From Candidatus Bathyarchaeota archaeon (GTDB lineage Archaea; Thermoproteota; Bathyarchaeia; Bathyarchaeales; UBA233), in the NCBI GenBank assembly GCA_025057795.1, contig JANXEP010000061.1, positions 1 through 14,514 on the forward strand: a stretch of 14,514 nt of DNA, read 5' to 3'. A program made the position numbers and the translations under genes. Under the pieces are notes generated by a model. That model searched no databases. It saw nothing but the letters and a program-made list of their open reading frames with translations, and was not told where the DNA came from. Below, in pieces: positions 7,218 to 14,482 of the stretch (position 1 is its first letter; the number at the start of each line of letters is the position of its first letter).

Positions 7218-8611
7218 GGGGTTTCATCCTCCTCGGCGAGTTTGAGGGCTTTAAGCAGGGCTTCAGCTTTATGCTCTGTTTCGAACCACTCTTTTTCAGG
7301 GTCCGAATCCGCAACTATCCCTGCTCCAGCTTGTATGTAGGCGTAGTCCTCGTAGGCGACTAATGTTCTTATGGTTATGGCGAAATCGGCGTTCCCGTTA
7401 AAGGAGAAATAGCCCACCGCTCCGGCATAGGGACCTCTCCTCACGGGTTCACATTCCTCGATGATTTCCATTGCTCTAACCTTTGGTGCTCCTGAAACTG
7501 TCCCCGCTGGGAAAACAGCCCTTAAAGCGTCATAGCAGTCGCATTCGCTTCTAAGCTTTCCCGTAACCCTTGAAACAATATGCTGAACATGACTATACTG
7601 GTAGACTTTCATAAATTCGGGAACCGAAACCGTGCCAAATTCTGAAACTTTACCCACATCGTTTCTGGCTAAATCCACAAGCATCACGTGTTCCGCGCGT
7701 TCCTTCGGGTCCATGAGAAGCTCCCTTCTCAAAGTTCTGTTTACAGCCGCGTCTTTAACATGTGGACGTGTGCCAGCAATGGGGAAGGTTTCAACCCAGC
7801 CTTTTTCCACCCTTACAAGCATTTCTGGGCTGGAGCCGACGATTTGACGTTTTCCCATCTTTAGGAAGTACATGTATGGGGATGGATTGATTTTCCGCAA
7901 AACCCTATAGAACGGGATTAGGCTTCCATGGAACTTGAACCCATAACGTTTAGAGAGGACAACTTGGAAAATGTCGCCAGCCGCTATGTACCCTTTAGCC
8001 CTAACCACAATTTTTTCGAAATCTTCCTTAGCCATGCTGACGTTAGGTTCAGAGCATTGTAAAGGTTCAACCTCGCATTCGTCGTCAACCACGTTTAACA
8101 ATTCCGCTGAATGGTTTTCTTCTATGTAGTAGTAGAAGGCTTTCCCCATTTTATGGTCGAAAATTACGCCGTCCGTGAATATCGCCATTTCAATGTCTGG
8201 AAACCCCAAATCATCGGAAGCCAAGTTTGGGAGTCTCTCCCAATAACGAACAGCATCATATGAGATGTAGCCGACGGCGCCGCCGAGAAAACGAAAACTG
8301 GCAGGGGCAGCGGCTAACTTTCCCACAATCCTCCTAACGGTAGGCAAGGGGTCTTCAACTTCAAAAACTGTTTTTCCTCCGCGAATTTTGTCGTGAACTT
8401 CAGCCTTTCCATCCTTCACTTTCAAAATTAGGCTTGGGTTAAAGCCGATAAAGGAGTATTCCGCGAGTTTTCTGGGGCCTTCAACAGACTCCAGAATATA
8501 GACATAATCATGATGCTCTAAAATTTTAGTGAATGTGTCGACGGGTGAAAGCTTCTCGTTGAGCTTCACAAGTGTTGGATGCTTTGAAGGCTTCGAGGAG
8601 CCAAACGTCAT
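7214..8611 (-). CDS. trpE: Anthranilate synthase component I
   Basis: Converts chorismate to anthranilate using ammonia from TrpG, the committed step. It has 465 residues. The N-terminal regulatory part has ILES (39-42), the equivalent of the LLES tryptophan-binding motif, suggesting feedback inhibition. The chorismate-binding domain (about 192-455) shows GSSPEMLVR (259-267), [17 protein letters not shown] (368-384), [10 protein letters not shown] and [12 protein letters not shown]. The start is uncertain. I use ATG 8611. An in-frame TTG at 8632 coincides with the predicted transcription start and would add seven residues as a leaderless message. It is the first gene of the operon and lies directly behind the TRP-box-like promoter. 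Confidence 0.95.
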   Translation of the reverse strand: MTFGSSKPSKHPTLVKLNEKLSPVDTFTKILEHHDYVYILESVEGPRKLAEYSFIGFNPSLILKVKDGKAEVHDKIRGGKTVFEVEDPLPTVRRIVGKLAAAPASFRFLGGAVGYISYDAVRYWERLPNLASDDLGFPDIEMAIFTDGVIFDHKMGKAFYYYIEENHSAELLNVVDDECEVEPLQCSEPNVSMAKEDFEKIVVRAKGYIAAGDIFQVVLSKRYGFKFHGSLIPFYRVLRKINPSPYMYFLKMGKRQIVGSSPEMLVRVEKGWVETFPIAGTRPHVKDAAVNRTLRRELLMDPKERAEHVMLVDLARNDVGKVSEFGTVSVPEFMKVYQYSHVQHIVSRVTGKLRSECDCYDALRAVFPAGTVSGAPKVRAMEIIEECEPVRRGPYAGAVGYFSFNGNADFAITIRTLVAYEDYAYIQAGAGIVADSDPEKEWFETEHKAEALLKALKLAEEDETP

Positions 8612-8640
8612 CCCCCATGTTTGCCGCCTCAAGGCTAACT

Positions 8641-8686
8641 AGTACATGTAAGCATATATTTAAACTTTAATGTACACTAAAGTACA
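8641..8686 (-). promoter_or_regulatory. Three TRP-box-like operator hexamers around the trp promoter
   Basis: On the minus strand the hexamers are TGTACT (8681-8686), TGTACA (8671-8676) and TGTACT (8641-8646). The first two form TGTAC-TTTAGT-GTACA, an inverted repeat. Start-to-start distances are 10 and 30 bp, whole turns of B-DNA, so all three face the same side. Two flank the upstream edge of the BRE/TATA and one lies between the TATA box and the predicted start of transcription. A bound protein would block TBP/TFB or polymerase. TGTACA is the TRP-box consensus recognised by the TrpY repressor of Methanothermobacter (known). That a TrpY-like regulator acts here is inference; none is encoded in this window. 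Confidence 0.6.
8653..8664 (-). promoter_or_regulatory. TATA box of the trp operon
   Basis: On the minus strand TTTAAATATATG, preceded by a purine-rich BRE-like ATTAAAG (8665-8671). Its centre lies about 26 bp upstream of 8632, which predicts a start of transcription close to 8630-8634. Confidence 0.65.
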
Positions 8687-8744
8687 TGACCTAGCTTCTG
8701 ACAAAATATTCTCCATGTGATGTTTTCAGAAAATGTGGGGAAGC

Positions 8745-8760
8745 CCCAGTATAAACTGGG
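8745..8760 (-). terminator. Hairpin after the M50 protease gene
   Basis: CCCAGT-ATAA-ACTGGG, a 6-bp stem with a 4-nt loop, lies two bases past the protease stop codon. On the minus strand GGGGCTTCCCC and a TTTTC run follow. It probably ends or processes the protease message before the trp promoter. Archaeal termination relies mainly on T-runs, so the role is tentative. Confidence 0.4.
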
Positions 8761-8761
8761 T

Positions 8762-9880
8762 CTACTTCTTACCTTCCAACTCTGTTTTAATTCGAATTGC
8801 GTGGATGATGTCGCTTCGGGTGATTATTCCAACAAGTTTTCCGTTCTCTTGAACGGGAAGACGGCCCACGTTGTATTTCGACATTTCCAGAAGGGCGTCC
8901 ACGGCGGTTTCGTCTGGGCTAGCGCACTTAAGTTTCTCGCAAGGCGTCATGATGTCGGCCACTTTGGTTTCATGCCACTTTTCTTTCGGAACCTTCTTCA
9001 CATCTTCAAGGGTGATGAGCCCGAGCAGTTCGGAATCCTTCACCACGGGGAAACCTCCATGTTTATACCGCGTAAAGTGGGTTTCCACGACATCCCTAAT
9101 CGGCAAGTCTGAGTTAACTGTATGAACCTCTCTGGTCATTATATCGCGGACTAAAACGTCTGCCAAAGCCTCGCTTACGATGGCGTGTCTGTAGCTTGAC
9201 TCTGCCCCACTTTTAAGGAACCATCCAATTAGAATAAACCATAACCCTCCAATAAAGACGCCTCCAATTATGGAAAATAAGCCCCAGAAAACAAGGGCAT
9301 AGGAAAAGAAAACTCCAACCTTCGTGGCGATCCTGGTGGCTTGTAAAAAGTTCTTTTTTCGACGCCAAATCCCCGCCCTTAGGATTCGTCCACCGTCCAG
9401 AGGGAAGGCGGGAAGCAAGTTGAACCCGCCTAATAACACGTTGATGTAGGCGCCATACTCTAATGGCGCTACGGCTAGAACCCCAAAGACGCTTGCCGGA
9501 TACTGCAAAAGCCATAAGGCTAGGGCTGTCACGAAACTTGTTAAGGGTCCAGCCAAGGCCAACTTGAATTCAAGATCCGCCTGCTTAGGCTCCTCTTCAA
9601 TCTCAGCCACACCGCCAAAGATGAAGAGAACTATGCGTCTTACTGGCAAGCCATTTTTCTTAGCCACATATGAATGTGCCAGTTCATGAAGCAAAACAGA
9701 GGCAAAAAGCGTGACGGCGCCCACTATGCCAATCAGCCAGTAGGCTTCTAAAGACAACCCAGGATGTTCAGAAGGTAAATAGCCCACTGCAAGGGTCCAA
9801 GCAATAAGCAACAAGCCAAGAACTAGCGTGAAGTGAAGCTTAACGGGTACGCCTAAAAGTGTTCCAATTCTCAAAGACAA
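8762..9880 (-). CDS. M50 (site-2 / SpoIVFB-type) intramembrane metalloprotease with CBS pair
   Basis: A zinc metalloprotease that cuts membrane proteins within the bilayer; its substrate is unknown. It has 372 residues. Hydrophobic segments fill about 1-225. The zinc motif HELAH is at 65-69 in SVLLHELAHSYV, and the third ligand is in NLLPAFPLDGGRILRA (Asp162). Two CBS domains follow (about 246-300, VRDIMTREVHTV; and 309-365, DIMTPCEKL), which in such proteases are thought to sense adenosine nucleotides. The start is TTG 9880, with a GGGGGG ribosome binding site 6 nt upstream; a second TTG at 9874 is less well spaced. AT-rich TATA candidates are at 9895-9904 and 9921-9935. It is transcribed in the same direction as the trp operon but is separated from it by a hairpin and the trp promoter. 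Confidence 0.92.
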   Translation of the reverse strand: MSLRIGTLLGVPVKLHFTLVLGLLLIAWTLAVGYLPSEHPGLSLEAYWLIGIVGAVTLFASVLLHELAHSYVAKKNGLPVRRIVLFIFGGVAEIEEEPKQADLEFKLALAGPLTSFVTALALWLLQYPASVFGVLAVAPLEYGAYINVLLGGFNLLPAFPLDGGRILRAGIWRRKKNFLQATRIATKVGVFFSYALVFWGLFSIIGGVFIGGLWFILIGWFLKSGAESSYRHAIVSEALADVLVRDIMTREVHTVNSDLPIRDVVETHFTRYKHGGFPVVKDSELLGLITLEDVKKVPKEKWHETKVADIMTPCEKLKCASPDETAVDALLEMSKYNVGRLPVQENGKLVGIITRSDIIHAIRIKTELEGKK

Positions 9881-10330
9881 AGTATTCCCCCCAAATATTT
9901 TATTGACGCCTACTAAGATTATTTTGTTTTATTTAGATAAACATTGACCCCCATGAAGGACAATAACCCTGAGGAGTCTTGAAAAACGTCGACGTACAGC
10001 AAGTCATAGGCTAAACTCGGGAAAAGCTGAAGTGCCCCCGCATAGTCTGGAAGAAGATAGATAGAATATGATAAATAGAGAAATTGGAATCTGAGCGTTC
10101 TAGTCTTGGAGATGTTCGCACTCTGCAAGCATTATAATTTTCCTTTGAAGCGCGCAGTCACAAAAATAGGGGGGAGGGGGCGATTTTAGGCCTTTTCCCC
10201 TCAGCTAAATTCTTGGGTTTTGTTAGGCAAATAGCCCCATTCCGTTTTTGCCACCAACATGCAGCATTCTGAAAGGTGTCTGGTTGGCTCTTCTTTGGAT
10301 TCAGCATAGACCCCGTCAAACTCGTTTCCT
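9881..10330. other. Gene-poor stretch between the M50 protease and the tRNA region
   Basis: I see no confident gene here. Two minus-strand frames exist (9919-10128, TTG start, with Tyr/Leu-rich sequence such as YLSYSIYLLPDYAGALQLF; and 10158-10358). Neither has a recognisable domain or a good ribosome binding site. The part next to 9880 holds the protease promoter. A purine tract GGGGGGAGGGGG lies at about 10169-10180 on the plus strand. It may be decayed coding sequence. Confidence 0.4.
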
Positions 10331-10558
10331 CTAATTCAGCTTTTGACAATATGCACATGCTTCAAAGCATTCTGGATGTTGCAGTACCCAGCAAACCGCT
10401 GAGTTTCCACAATCTTTCGATTTGTCACCCCAGTTCTTAGCTAACACTTGAACCATCATTTTGGGAAGAGGGCTTTCAAAAATGTCTAAAATCTTTCAGT
10501 TCTCGTTAACTGTGAATTCACGATTACCTTCACACCTAACAGCCACATTCCAAATTAA
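10331..10558 (-). pseudogene. Cys-rich reading frame interrupted by UGA, possibly decayed
   Basis: On the minus strand a single frame runs from 10558 to the TAG at 10331-10333 with one in-frame TGA at 10496-10498. Before the TGA it reads WNVAVRCEGNREFTVNEN. After it come KILDIFESPLPKMMVQVL and a Cys-rich tail, CGNSAVCWVLQHPECFEACAYC (spacing C-x5-C-x7-C-x3-C-x2-C). The composition looks like protein rather than random translation, but there is no ATG before the TGA and no family I recognise. The downstream Met pair would give a 42-residue Cys-rich peptide. It is most likely the remnant of a broken gene. Chance cannot be excluded. Confidence 0.25.
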
Positions 10559-10578
10559 TTAGCCCATAGGTTCTGTGT

Positions 10579-10666
10579 TGGTGCAGGGGGTGGGATTTGA
10601 ACCCACGAACGCCTACGCGACAGGCTCCTGAAGCCTGCGCCTTTGACCAGGCTCGGCAACCCCTGC
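10579..10666 (-). tRNA. tRNA-Leu (anticodon CAG)
   Basis: The acceptor stem GCAGGGG/CCCCTGC has 7 perfect pairs. The D-arm is GCC...GGC and the anticodon stem CAGGC/GCCTG. The loop TTCAGGA carries anticodon CAG (10628-10630). A long class II variable arm (about 14 nt) follows, then the T-arm GTGGG-TTCAAAT-CCCAC. Discriminator A is at 10582 and an encoded CCA at 10579-10581. The long variable arm and the anticodon both indicate leucine. No intron is present. The TATA-like CTTAAACC at 10691-10698 lies 25-32 bp upstream. Confidence 0.95.
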
Positions 10667-10690
10667 CATTTCTCCATTTCCGCTTGGAAA

Positions 10691-10699
10691 GGTTTAAGA
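10691..10699. promoter_or_regulatory. Shared divergent TATA region of tRNA-Leu and eS30
   Basis: GGTTTAAGA on the plus strand reads CTTAAACC on the minus strand. It lies 25-32 bp from the tRNA 5' end in one direction. In the other it lies about 30 bp before the eS30 ribosome binding site (GGTGG at 10726-10730). One TBP site may serve both directions. Confidence 0.45.
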
Positions 10700-10735
10700 G
10701 TTACTGTGCACTATTGCCTTTTCCTGGTGGTTTGG

Positions 10736-10897
10736 TTGCCGACGCATGGTTCGCTTTCGAAGGCTGGGAAGGTTCGTTCTCAGACTCCTAAAATTCAGCC
10801 CACTCCTAAGAAAAGCCCTCCGCCTAGGTTTAGGAACAGGCGTAACTATGATAAGAGGGTTGTTTTGCAGCGGAAGCCTGGGCAAAACTGGGTTTAG
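10736..10897 (+). CDS. rps30e: Small subunit ribosomal protein eS30
   Basis: A 53-residue basic protein that reads [19 protein letters not shown], then a Lys/Pro-rich middle, then [18 protein letters not shown] and QNWV. HGSLxxAGKVRxQTPK is the signature of eS30, a protein of the 30S ribosomal subunit shared by eukaryotes and TACK/Asgard archaea. The start is TTG 10736, giving (M)PTHGS as in homologues, with GGTGG 5 nt upstream. The longer frame back to ATG 10643 would run through the tRNA gene and is not credible. The gene is small with a non-ATG start, so automatic annotation may miss it or extend it wrongly. It stands between tRNA-Leu (divergent) and elp3 (same strand, 54 bp on), so it may share a message with elp3. 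Confidence 0.9.
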   Translation: MPTHGSLSKAGKVRSQTPKIQPTPKKSPPPRFRNRRNYDKRVVLQRKPGQNWV

Positions 10898-10951
10898 AGG
10901 TTTTGCTATTTGCTTGTTTGATGCTATTTTTAATTGTTGCCAGGCTTGACT

Positions 10952-12535
10952 ATGGAAGAGGCTGTCAGAGAGATAATTGAAGGTTTGATGCAGATTCCTA
11001 TCCTTAGTCAAGAGGCAGTAAGCCGTGTTAAAATGCGGGTTGCAGCCAAGTACAAGCTTGAGAGGATACCGTCTAATCCCGAAATAATAGCTGCCCTAAA
11101 ACCCGAAGAACGCGGTAGACTTCTACCTGTTCTACGCCGGAAAGCCACGCGGACGATTTCAGGCGTCACAGTTGTAGCCGTGATGGCTCAGCCTTACCCA
11201 TGTCCGCAGCCTGAGCCCTGCGCCTACTGCCCAGGAGGCCCGCCTTTCGGTGTGCCCCAAAGCTACACGGGTTTTGAGCCTGCAGCCATGCGGGGTTTAC
11301 AGCACGCCTTCGACCCTTATAGGCAGGTTAGGAGCCGAATTGAACAGTTGAGGGTTATTGGGCATGTTGTTGATAAGGTTGAGCTTATAATTATGGGAGG
11401 GACTTTTCCAGCCACGCCTGAAGCATACCAAGCGTGGTTTGTTAAGCGCTGTTTGGACGCCATTTCCGGCGTGGATTCCCAAAGCTTAGAAGAGGCTAAG
11501 CGGCTGGCTGAGACAAGCCGCATAAGGAATGTTGGGATTACCGTGGAGACGCGTCCAGACTGGGCCAAGGAGAAACATGTGGACAAAATGTTGGATATGG
11601 GGGTTACCCGCGTGGAGCTGGGAGTCCAAAACCCAGACGACGAGATTTACCGCCTCGTTGGTAGGAGACACACGGTTGAGGACGTGGTTGAGGCTACGCG
11701 GGTACTGAAGGATGCCGGGTTAAAAATTGTTTACCATATGATGCCCGGACTGCCCGGCTCAAGCATGGAGAAGGATTTGGCTGTTTTCCGGGAAATTTTC
11801 GCTAATCCAGCCTATAAGCCCGACATGATTAAGATTTACCCGTGCCTCGTTTTGAAAGGTACAAAAGCCTACGAGTGGTATGTGCGGGGCGAGTATAAGC
11901 CCTACACAACCGAAGAGGCAGCCCGCCTGATTGTTGAAGTTAAGAAGCAGGTTCCGCCGTGGGTGCGCATAATGCGCGTTCAAAGGGACATCCCCGCACC
12001 CTTAATCGTGGCAGGCGTGAACAGAAGCAACCTCCGCCAGCTCGTCCAACAAAGGCTGAAGGAGCAGGGTTTAAGGTGTCGATGCATAAGGTGCCGCGAG
12101 GTTGGACATAGGCTTTTAGCTGACGGCGTAAAACCAAACCCGGAAAAAGTGGAAATATTGAAAACGCGTTATGAAGCGTCTGAGGGCGAAGAAATCTTCA
12201 TCTCAGCCGAAGACACGGAAAACGACGTGTTAATGGGCTATTTACGCCTACGCATCCCATCGGAAAAGGCGCACAGGCCAGAAATAAAGGCTCAACCCTG
12301 CAGCATAATCCGCGAACTCCATGTTTACGGGCCAGTCGTGCCAGTGGGCAGACGCATGCCAAAAGCTTGGCAGCATAAGGGCTACGGAAGCGTGTTGCTG
12401 GCGGAGGCGGAACGCATAACCCGCCAAGAATACGGTTTCAAAAAAATCCTTGTCATAAGCGCCTTGGGCACAAAACAATACTATGGGCGGTTTGGATACA
12501 CGTACGACGGACCATACATGTCAAAACTGCTTTAA
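10952..12535 (+). CDS. elp3: Elp3 tRNA uridine-34 carboxymethyltransferase (radical SAM + GNAT)
   Basis: Elp3 makes 5-carboxymethyluridine at wobble U34 of tRNAs from S-adenosylmethionine and acetyl-CoA. Archaea have it without the other Elongator subunits. The protein has 527 residues. The radical-SAM cluster Cys lie in YPCPQPEPCAYCPGG (C84, C90, C93, spacing C-x5-C-x2-C), followed by IIMGGTFPATPEAYQ, VGITVETRPDW, VELGVQNPDDEIY and YHMMPGLPGSS, all typical of Elp3. A Cys cluster near CRCIRCREVGHR belongs to the linker. The C-terminal GNAT domain carries HVYG and the acetyl-CoA loop QHKGYGS. I start at ATG 10952, about 22 bp after TTTTTAATT (10926-10934), which suits a leaderless message. An in-frame TTG at 10934 would lie in that TATA box. 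Confidence 0.95.
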   Translation: MEEAVREIIEGLMQIPILSQEAVSRVKMRVAAKYKLERIPSNPEIIAALKPEERGRLLPVLRRKATRTISGVTVVAVMAQPYPCPQPEPCAYCPGGPPFGVPQSYTGFEPAAMRGLQHAFDPYRQVRSRIEQLRVIGHVVDKVELIIMGGTFPATPEAYQAWFVKRCLDAISGVDSQSLEEAKRLAETSRIRNVGITVETRPDWAKEKHVDKMLDMGVTRVELGVQNPDDEIYRLVGRRHTVEDVVEATRVLKDAGLKIVYHMMPGLPGSSMEKDLAVFREIFANPAYKPDMIKIYPCLVLKGTKAYEWYVRGEYKPYTTEEAARLIVEVKKQVPPWVRIMRVQRDIPAPLIVAGVNRSNLRQLVQQRLKEQGLRCRCIRCREVGHRLLADGVKPNPEKVEILKTRYEASEGEEIFISAEDTENDVLMGYLRLRIPSEKAHRPEIKAQPCSIIRELHVYGPVVPVGRRMPKAWQHKGYGSVLLAEAERITRQEYGFKKILVISALGTKQYYGRFGYTYDGPYMSKLL

Positions 12536-12549
12536 TCAAAAGTTTTGAT
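12535..12549. terminator. AT-rich palindrome between convergent elp3 and ABC permease
   Basis: ATCAAAA-G-TTTTGAT is a perfect 7-bp inverted repeat starting at the last base of the elp3 stop. It lies in a 38-bp gap between convergent genes. It gives a short T-run in both directions, so it may serve as a two-way terminator. Confidence 0.4.
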
Positions 12550-12573
12550 ACGCATACTTACTCATTTATCCAA

Positions 12574-13374
12574 TTAGGCCAGCTTTGACAGAATTTCCTC
12601 TCTTTCAAATATTTTCACTCCAATCTTGAATATTAGCAGGTCGATAATGGCAAAGGCGCCTATTAAAGCCGTAATCACGGGGGTTCCCAGCATTAACGCG
12701 CCCGTGATTTGTCCAAATATTAAAGCGAGAATTGGTATTAACAGGACTGCACTGATTTGTTGAGCTTCTCTAAACCCCTTAACCTTCACCGACACCATCA
12801 CCGTTAAGCCTATGCTTGAAAGCGCCATGGTTGGGGCTAGACAGAAAACTAGGAGGATCCAATCCCAGTTTGGAAACAATAATTCCCCATTAAAGGTGCT
12901 GGAAAATAGGACATTAAGCATGATCGAGTATACAATGAATGAGGCTATTGTGACCGCCATTGACGGTATAAATGAGACAAGTATTTTCCCCAAAAACAGT
13001 TCACTGTCGGATATAGGTGTGGCCAGAAGAGCCTCAATTGTTTTTCTCTCTTTTTCTCCAGCAAAGCTGTCGGAGGCTATAACGCTTGACGCCATAATAG
13101 GGATTATTAAGAACAGCGGGGCGAAAAGGTAAATTGCCATAATGTAAACCGCCGCTTGCTGTTGAGTCATTCCTTTCAATTTTTCCTGAATGGATTCTGG
13201 CAAATTTTTAATCATCGCTTCAAAATCGTTGGGGGATGTTTCCGGCGTTAAGTTGGGGATTATAGCTAGAATTGCCGGAAGGAGCACCGAAATCATTAAA
13301 GGTACAGCCACCATAGGCAGTATAACCTGCCAATTCCTCCTAATCTCCCACCAGTCCTTCCTGAAAACCAGCAT
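12574..13374 (-). CDS. ABC-2 family transporter permease
   Basis: Membrane subunit of an ABC exporter, 266 residues with six likely transmembrane helices (about 16-38, 78-102, 131-156, 172-195, 206-228 and 232-252). The extracytoplasmic loop (about 40-75) is polar and rich in Glu and Gln. After helix 2 comes the family motif SDSFAGEKERKTIEALLATP (101-120), typical of NatB/ABC-2 proteins, where it forms the coupling region for the ATPase. ATG 13374 follows the ATPase stop by 14 bp. The substrate cannot be told; relatives export sodium, drugs, lipids or peptides. It is convergent with elp3. Confidence 0.9.
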   Translation of the reverse strand: MLVFRKDWWEIRRNWQVILPMVAVPLMISVLLPAILAIIPNLTPETSPNDFEAMIKNLPESIQEKLKGMTQQQAAVYIMAIYLFAPLFLIIPIMASSVIASDSFAGEKERKTIEALLATPISDSELFLGKILVSFIPSMAVTIASFIVYSIMLNVLFSSTFNGELLFPNWDWILLVFCLAPTMALSSIGLTVMVSVKVKGFREAQQISAVLLIPILALIFGQITGALMLGTPVITALIGAFAIIDLLIFKIGVKIFEREEILSKLA

Positions 13375-13388
13375 GGCTTTTTGAAATC

Positions 13389-14333
13389 TTAATTCTGCTC
13401 CCCCCTAACCAGCTTTAAATAGGCTTCTTCGAGGGATGGACGAAGAAGTTCAACACGAAGAACTAACCCGCCTACATGTACAATCGCATTGACAACCTCA
13501 GGCGTAGCTGATTCAAAGTTGTCTAAGGATATGATCATCTGACTTTCCAACTCATCCACTTTAACCTCTTTTACTTTTTCAACCCTTTTTACGGCTTCCA
13601 CAATTTCATGGTGCACTTTTTTCAACTTTACACAAAGCGTGGGAGCGCCTGCTATCCTGTCACGAAGTTCGTCTGGTGTCCCTATGATAACGCTTTTGCC
13701 TCTGTTAATGATCATCACTTTGTTACATAACTTTTCAGCATCTTCAAGGCGGTGTGTGCAGAGCAGAATGGTGTGTTTCTCGCGTCGGCTAAGCCTCCCC
13801 ATAAGCTCCCTTATCTCCTTCGAAGATTCAGGGTCAAGGCCTGCTGTTGGCTCGTCCAAAAACAATATTGGAGGTTTATGAACAAGGGCTCGCGCAATTG
13901 CAAGCTTCTGCTTCATGCCTTTAGAGAACTTCGCCACTTTGTCGTTTCTGCGATCCCATAAATCGAAGAACTCTAGCAACTCTCGGATTCTAGTGTACTT
14001 TTCCCGCTTATCTGAGAGACCGTATGCCTCGGCGAAGAAATCCATGTTTTCATATGCGGTAAGCCTTTCGTAAAGGCTTGGGTTTTCTGTTAAAACACCA
14101 ACAATTTCCCTCACTTTAAGTGGTTCTCTGCGAATGTCGTACCCGCCTACTCTGGCGTAGCCTTCAGAGGGTGAAATGAGACATGCAAGCATCCGAATAG
14201 TGGTGGTTTTACCAGCACCGTTTGGCCCTAAAAGTCCAAAGATCTCACCTTCTTTAACCTCAAATTTTAGGTGGTCCACCGCTGTGAGAGAGCCGAATCT
14301 CTTTGTCAACCCGTCGGCCATAATGCTTATCAT
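13389..14333 (-). CDS. ABC transporter ATP-binding protein (NatA/CcmA type)
   Basis: ATPase partner of the permease encoded just after it. It has 314 residues. Walker A is GPNGAGKT (36-43), the signature KFSKGMKQ (135-142), Walker B ILFLDEPTAGLDP (156-168) and the switch His is in CTHRLEDAE (His194). The Q-loop reads LTENPSLYERLT, with Glu where many have Gln. This is common in this subfamily. About 90 residues follow the ATPase core and end in RPSLEEAYLKLVRG, the usual tail of ABC-2 ATPases. I start at ATG 14333 (ATG 14321 is also possible). The frame stays open to TTG 14417, but that codon lies in the TATA-like CATATTTTG at 14417-14425, so it is probably leader. Confidence 0.92.
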   Translation of the reverse strand: MISIMADGLTKRFGSLTAVDHLKFEVKEGEIFGLLGPNGAGKTTTIRMLACLISPSEGYARVGGYDIRREPLKVREIVGVLTENPSLYERLTAYENMDFFAEAYGLSDKREKYTRIRELLEFFDLWDRRNDKVAKFSKGMKQKLAIARALVHKPPILFLDEPTAGLDPESSKEIRELMGRLSRREKHTILLCTHRLEDAEKLCNKVMIINRGKSVIIGTPDELRDRIAGAPTLCVKLKKVHHEIVEAVKRVEKVKEVKVDELESQMIISLDNFESATPEVVNAIVHVGGLVLRVELLRPSLEEAYLKLVRGEQN

Positions 14334-14416
14334 TGCCTTCAACTCATCTATTACCGAAATTTTCACAGACTTTATTCGCTTAATTTTATCCTCAAGTACC
14401 CTTATTTTCCTTTTCA

Positions 14417-14425
14417 ATCAAAATA
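14417..14425 (-). promoter_or_regulatory. Probable TATA box of the ABC exporter operon
   Basis: CATATTTTG on the minus strand would place the start of transcription near 14395, leaving a leader of about 60 nt before ATG 14333. It is AT-rich and isolated. No clear operator is seen. Confidence 0.35.
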
Positions 14426-14482
14426 TGGGTAAAGTTAAAGACTGAGGTTGCCCTTTTTCAATTAAAGTTCGGAGAAATTAAG

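Noticed and set aside
7864..7880. Second copy of AGTACATGTA inside trpE as another TRP box
   Set aside because: It lies in conserved TrpE coding sequence, far from any promoter, and is isolated. The same holds for a TGTACA in the ABC ATPase gene near 13476.
10169..10180. GGGGGGAGGGGG as a G-quadruplex
   Set aside because: There are only two G runs, not four separated tracts, so a canonical intramolecular quadruplex is not supported.
10496..10498. Pyrrolysine recoding of the in-frame stop in the Cys-rich frame
   Set aside because: The codon is UGA, not UAG, and no selenocysteine insertion structure is evident by eye.
10643..10735. ATG 10643 as the start of the eS30 frame
   Set aside because: That region overlaps tRNA-Leu and encodes no eS30 similarity before PTHGSL. 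TTG 10736 has a good ribosome binding site.
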